NCBI GenBank assembly: GCA_000697475.1
Contig: JNEU01001104.1
Span: 1-20,099, forward strand
Source of the DNA: Lichtheimia corymbifera B2541
Lineage: Eukaryota; Mucoromycota; Mucoromycetes; Mucorales; Lichtheimiaceae
DNA length: 20,099 nt
Direction of reading: 5' to 3'
Under the pieces are notes generated by a model. That model ran no database searches, was not told where the DNA came from, and worked only from the letters and a program-made list of their open reading frames with translations. Positions 15,619 to 20,099 of the stretch are shown piece after piece. How positions within the stretch are numbered: position 1 is the stretch's first letter; each line of letters begins with the position of its first letter. The position numbers and the translations under genes were made by a program.

Positions 15619-16160
15619 TTGTACGACATTATTGCGACATCCGAGATCCGGAAAAACTTATCCACGTTGCACGACGACAAGAACAGCAAGGCGACTAATT
15701 TATCAGCTTCCGTTACACCTGATAAAATTAGTCCCCCAACAACACGCGGTAACACACGCCACGCAGTTCCAGCAGTGCGTACAACAAAGTTACCCACAAT
15801 CGCACCATACAACATGAGTGCACGTAACACCACCAATCGCACCACCAGCGTTTCACACTCTCCAGTCAGAGGTAGTGAACGCACAGACAGCTCACGTGAA
15901 AGTGGACGTGAGAACACAGCATCAGCAGCACCAGCATCCGTCACGGGGCTAAGCACAGAATTTCTTGCGGAATTTGAGTCCATGAGAAAACAGCTAGCAG
16001 CATTGCATTCGGTGCCACAGCAATTGCATGATCATGCACAACGTTTGGCAGAGTTTGATGCCTTGCGTAACGAGATTGAGGAGTTGCGTAATGAGCGTGA
16101 CATGCTACAAACACAGCTTGAGGAAGCACGGGCTACAATTGCTCGTCTACAACAACAGCA

Positions 16161-16199
<39 letters not shown>

Positions 16200-17202
16200 T
16201 CAGCAAATACAGCAACAGCAACAAACTCAGCAACAGCAGCAACCAGCACTTGTGGAGGATGAAGGAATGGATGTGGATCCACAAGGTACAGCAGCATCAC
16301 TTTGGGCCACAGAGCATGGTCGTGCACACTTGGCTGAGCAACGCAAGGAACGTGAGAACAGAAAGATGGATGAAGATTCTGTTGTCACACGTGACACCAC
16401 CACCCCAAAGAAACAATCACCAGCAGCAACAAAGCAGCAAAAGAAAAAGTCATCACCACCCACTTTTGCAGCTATCGCCAAAAAGAATGTCACCACTACT
16501 CGTAGTCGCTCTGTGATTAAAGCACCAAGTGAAGCCATGGTTGCCTGGGCTAGCCGTGGTTTTCAAGCACCATCTGGTGAAACGGGGTACACGTTTGTGT
16601 ATCTCAAGAGTCCTCATCGCATGCCACACAGCGAAGTGCGTAAGCGTCTTCGTGTGTTGGGGGTGTCACAAGCACGTATTCTCGATGTCCACTTTCCCAC
16701 CACAGGCATTGTTGGATTATTGATTCACCGGTCCTACGAGACAGAATTGAGTGAGTGTTTGCAAAAACATGGCATCACGACAACAACTTATGATCCACTC
16801 GCAATTGACACGATCCAAGATCCAAAACATGAAACTCTGAGTGATGGGGATAAGCAGCAAATGGCAAGAGATATTCATCAACGGCGTATTTTACGTACAT
16901 GTTTATTTATGCCACAAGCACATGTTGGCTTATCTATCCTGCGGTACTTTTCATCATCCGAATATACGGGTCCACATTCCATTCCGAAAGACATGGTCAA
17001 AGCGTTTGAAGCACATCGCCCAGCACCAAAGCGTCAACGTCAACAGCGTGAATTGACACCTGAGGTAGCAGCACTTGCATTTGGCAAACCACCAACAGCA
17101 CCATCAACCGACAATCAGTCACCTCCTAGTGAGGATGTCAACATGGCTGATAACACCAACAATAGCAACAATAGCAACGCTGTCAATGATATACATGATT
17201 AA
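15619..17202 (+). CDS. LINE ORF1 protein (coiled coil, polyQ; putative RNA-binding)
   Basis: 527 codons; another in-frame Met lies at 15814 (MSARNTTN). ORF1 proteins of two-ORF LINEs bind the element RNA and form the ribonucleoprotein particle. Residues 1-110 are Ser/Thr/Arg-rich and look disordered. Residues about 112-175 form a heptad-type coiled coil (LAEFESMRKQLAAL through LQTQLEEARATIARL). A polyQ tract of mixed CAA/CAG follows (16147-16245). After a Lys-rich segment, residues about 310-470 form an ordered block with alternating beta/alpha character (ETGYTFVYLKSPHRMPHSEV, then GIVGLLIHRSYETEL), possibly RRM-like. I see no CCHC knuckle. The frame is intact and its stop overlaps the ORF2 start as TAATG. 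The family is not one I can name with certainty. Confidence 0.75.
16147..16245 (+). repeat. CAA/CAG repeat coding polyglutamine in ORF1
   Basis: About 100 bp of mixed CAA and CAG codons, interrupted by CAT, ATA and ACT, coding an almost pure Gln run directly after the coiled coil. Such tracts change length easily and in many proteins extend or modulate an adjacent coiled coil. Confidence 0.85.
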
Positions 17203-18127
17203 TGAGTAGTCCTATCAAGATTGCTCAATTCAATGCGGCTGGTATCGATAAGAATCCAGACGAATTGATTAATTATTGTATACAACAAAATATCGACATT
17301 ATTTTATTGACAGAAACACATCTAGCTGCTGGTCGGCGACTAAACACTACCTGGAAACAACATCACGTCTTTGGACGTACTCCTGGCAATTCACGCACTA
17401 CAGTCGATGGTTTAGCTCTCCTTTATAGACCCGACTTACCTTATCACATTCATTTTCATCCGAACACCTCCAATTATATCATCAGCTTCACGCTTGGGCC
17501 ATATCAATTCCATGGATTATATGTGCCACCATCACTCAGTCACACCACGTTCCGCAACCTCTTGTTCCAGCTTGACATCAATGACTCGACCTTGGTGTTT
17601 GGTGATCTCAATGCTCGACTTGGATCAAGGCTTGGCGACAGAAGAACCAATGGACGAGCACCAATTCTTGAGGAATGGTTGTTGCATCATGGCTTGCATA
17701 TATGGAATGAAACACTGGCGTTTGGTCAAGCTACATTTGAAAAGCAAGGTGTTGGCCGTAGCATCATTGACCTCTTCATCTCCCATACCTCTGCAATTGC
17801 AGCACCATCTCTTGAAATCCATGGCAATCAATCATTATCTTCAGATCATCATCTGTGCACCCTATCCTTTTATCCAACATTGTCAGTACCACGATTACCA
17901 ACACCCAATGCACCACGCCTACATTGGAAACTGCAACGTCTGAAGGAGGACCCGGTGAGGATATTATATGTTGAGGAATTCAGACGTTTGTCACAACCAA
18001 TAGCTGCACTTCTTTCTGATCACAGGCGTCAAGACCATGAATCTGATCCAGAAGCCATTGACAACATTGGGCGAATGTTGACAGAGGCTATATACACTGC
18101 CTTGGATAATAGTGTAACACAAGTGGT
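17202..18127 (+). pseudogene. LINE ORF2, AP-endonuclease portion
   Basis: Starts at ATG 17202, whose first base is the last base of the ORF1 TAA. This domain nicks target DNA to prime reverse transcription. Residues about 1-230 form an exonuclease/endonuclease/phosphatase fold with its expected residues: QFNAAG (Asn), LLTETH (Glu), HGLYVPP, FGDLNARLG (Asp, Asn), SIIDLF (Asp) and SLSSDHH (Asp-His). The domain is complete. The frame continues open to 18446, but resemblance to ORF2 proteins stops near 18125, where the linker to the reverse transcriptase moves to another frame. This copy is therefore probably inactive unless frameshifting occurs. Confidence 0.8.
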
Positions 18128-19773
18128 GAGGATAGGCCGAAATCATGGAAATGGTTTTGGACCAATGACTTGCAAGAGCTGGCGGATCGTAGAGAAGAAG
18201 CATATCGTAGATGGCGTAACACACCGGCAACTTTGGAGCGAGCAGGAAGATGGTGCGAATATGTTGAAGCAAGAAACCGGGTACGTAAGGCGGTACGACA
18301 AGCAAGGAATCGGGCATGGAAGCAATTTTGTCACACAATGCAGCATCAAGATTCATCATCCACCAATGCCATTGTCAAGCGCATGCGTAAGAATCGTCGC
18401 ACTCCGATCACATTTTCCCATCCACAAGGCCCAGCTGCTGCAGTAGAGGCTATGGCAGATCATCTGTCAACCGTGTTTGGTGGTGAACGTGAGGTGATGG
18501 CAAGACGCACTGATCAGCTGGAAGATGTTGGTCCTGATCCTTTTGATTTTGATCGCATTCTTCATGTCATCCGTAAAGAGACACCAGCTCGAAAAGCACC
18601 AGGTTGTGATCATATAACCGGTGCCATGCTCAAACCCATTGCTGTCCCTTTGGCGCAAATCTTATCTCCATTCCTTCGTTTCTGTTGGTGCCGATCAAGA
18701 CTTCCAGTAGCTTGGCGCACAGCACAAGTCGTTCCAATTCACAAAAAGGATGACCCAACTGTTGCTGCTAACTTCAGACCAATTAGCCTCACAAGCACTT
18801 TTCGCAAGATTGTTGAACGTTGTATCTTACCAACATTACTTGCTGAAATGCCGGCTTTGGATATTGCACAAGGTGGCTTCCGAGCTCAACGCGGTGCCTT
18901 GGACCAAGCATTCAACTTGCAAGCGTTAATGCATCAGCATCGCGAGATTCACAATCAGGATCCGGTTGTTGCTTTCCTTGACATCAAATCTGCATATGAT
19001 TCGGTGGATAGGTCAGTAATTTGGGGTGCACTCTCTGATCACCTCCAACCAGCCTTACTTGAGCTTCTGAAAAACATGTTTGACGAGGTGTCCATTACAG
19101 TCATCATGAACAATTATGAGTCTCGAACCATCCATCCACGACGAGGTGTGCTGCAGGGGTCTATCTTGAGTCCCATTTTATATGCGGTCTTCATTGATAG
19201 TCTTCCTCGGCAATTACGGGTTGGCCTTGCACGTAGTGGATATCAAGCCTCTCCTCCTTTATCCGTGTCCACAGTTCCTACCAATGGTGTGAGTGAATCT
19301 CAGCTTCAAGACTTTGATCGCTATCCAGTACCTCATGCCGCTCGTAATTCATACATCGATATCACCGCCAATATCCTGCTTTATGCAGATGATGTCGCAA
19401 TCATTGGTACACCTGCCGAAGTAAGGATGTTGCTTGTGCTGGCACAGCTTCATTCTGAACGGTATGGTTATCGCTGGAGCCCACCTAAATGTACCATTCT
19501 TAATGCAAGTTCTTCCTCAAGATACCGTTTATATGGTCAAGAATTGCAAAGAGTCACTCACTTCAAGTATCTTGGTATATATTTCACGGGCGAAGGCATC
19601 GATGTTGGTCGTATGGTGAAAGAATCAGCAACGAAAGGTGTTCAAGCAATGAGCCTTCTCCATTCTCTCGGTGCACACAAGTATGCTTTTGGTCTTGGCG
19701 TATCTCTTCGATTATATCGTACGTTCATTCGACCAGTCTTTGAATATGGCCTTGCTGAGATGTATGTGTGTAT

Positions 19774-19806
<33 letters not shown>

Positions 19807-19807
19807 A
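18128..19807 (+). pseudogene. LINE ORF2, reverse transcriptase portion (frameshifted, 3' truncated)
   Basis: It continues ORF2 in a frame one base earlier than the endonuclease part; an in-frame TAG at 18110-18112 limits it upstream. It opens with a linker rich in Trp and basic residues (WKWFWTNDLQELADRR). Reverse transcriptase landmarks are KAPGCDHITGAMLK, VVPIHKKDD..NFRPISL, GGFRAQRGALDQ, motif A AFLDIKSAYDSVD, motif B RRGVLQGSILSPILYAVF and motif C LLYADDVAI (19382-19393 for YADD). The primer-grip-like HFKYLGIYF follows. About 65 residues separate motif B from YADD, longer than usual. After FIRPVFEYGLA the frame enters the (TG)n tract, reads Val/Cys/Met repeats and stops at 19807. C-terminal regions are missing. 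Confidence 0.85.
19762..19806 (+). repeat. (TG)n microsatellite at the LINE truncation point
   Basis: Starts with ATGTATGTGTG-type interrupted units and becomes a pure TG run of about 13 units before TGATAAAAACG. It coincides with the end of recognisable ORF2 coding sequence. Whether it was the insertion target, a repair junction or a later expansion cannot be told here. Confidence 0.85.
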
Positions 19808-20099
19808 TAAAAACGTATAACGAACAAGTCTGTGAGATTGCTGTTTACTCTGAAAGTGTATCTGAAAAAGAGACGTCTTCCTAACGATCTACCTCTGAGT
19901 ACTATATCTAGGCGGATGCTAAAGAGTAAAGCTTTTCTACCAATAACAAGCTATAACGTAAATGAGTAACGGGCTGAGTTGTGTATGATGATCCACGCTT
20001 GTGTATCATCTCTTATATGCTTATGTGCTTGTCTTTGTATATACAATAATAAGATGAATGATATAAATACATGATGTGTACCCTAACCGACCTATATAC
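19808..20099. other. Unassigned AT-rich stretch
   Basis: About 290 bp after the microsatellite with no open frame of note, no tRNA and no match to other parts of the window. It may be unique flank or a LINE 3' UTR remnant; there is no poly(A) tail to decide. Confidence 0.4.

Larger units (their letters stand above)
15541..19762 (+). mobile_element. APE-type LINE (two ORFs), 3' truncated
   Basis: A plus-strand non-LTR retrotransposon with ORF1 (15619-17202) and an ORF2 encoding AP-like endonuclease and reverse transcriptase (17202 onward). It starts within about 90 bp of the 5' end of the divergent tRNA-Glu gene, so the 5' UTR is short or the element start is close to the tRNA. Coding homology stops at about 19760, just after the post-reverse-transcriptase motif FIRPVFEYGLA, where a (TG)n tract begins. 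No RNase H, CCHC or poly(A) tail follows. The 5' boundary is uncertain because no second copy is available for comparison. Confidence 0.8.

Noticed and set aside
16147..16245. CRISPR-like or satellite array at the CAA/CAG run
   Set aside because: It is a simple trinucleotide codon repeat within an intact reading frame, with no spacer structure.
20083..20090. CCCTAAC near the right edge as telomeric repeat
   Set aside because: A single unit without tandem repetition; the same hexamer occurs inside the LTR at about 365.

Overview
The window is an accessory, transposon-built region of a eukaryotic, very probably fungal, genome. I see no bacterial gene organisation and no ordinary host protein gene I can support. 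The one clear host gene is a 72-nt tRNA-Glu (anticodon TTC, minus strand, 15460-15531). The element types, AT-leaning DNA and CAA/CAG-rich open frames suggest an early-diverging filamentous fungus, perhaps Mucoromycota. That placement is inference.

Layout from the tRNA leftwards (along the minus strand): the intact tRNA-Glu is followed by three tandem, same-orientation copies of one R2/NeSL-like non-LTR retrotransposon. This family has C2H2 zinc fingers, a reverse transcriptase, a CCHC knuckle and a C-terminal restriction-like endonuclease. Element 1 (about 9410-15438) has an uninterrupted 1721-codon reading frame. Element 2 (about 3305-9366) carries one nonsense and one single-base frameshift mutation. 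Element 3 (about 1834-2765) is a truncated, decayed remnant. Elements 1 and 2 each end exactly against the same 43-bp segment, made of the T-arm/acceptor half of tRNA-Glu plus 21 bp of its 3' flank. The same 43 bp is the 3' end of the intact tRNA with its flank. The simplest reading is repeated insertion at the T-arm (B box) of tRNA-Glu, with a target duplication that rebuilds the tRNA each time and pushes older copies downstream.

Two nearly identical solo LTRs (9142-9357 and 15204-15413, opposite orientations, 4-bp target duplications) sit in the 5' ends of elements 2 and 1, 30-46 bp beyond a tRNA 3' end. A third, different LTR with a polypurine tract (3023-3213) lies 69 bp beyond the third tRNA 3' end. 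The far left (1-489) holds the 3' end of another LTR retrotransposon.

To the right of the tRNA, head-to-head with it, is a two-ORF APE-type LINE on the plus strand (about 15541-19762). ORF1 has a coiled coil and polyQ. ORF2 begins on a TAATG overlap and has AP-endonuclease and reverse transcriptase domains, but is split by a frameshift and ends in a (TG)n tract before any C-terminal domain. The stretches 490-938, 1152-1621 and 19808-20099 hold nothing I can identify.
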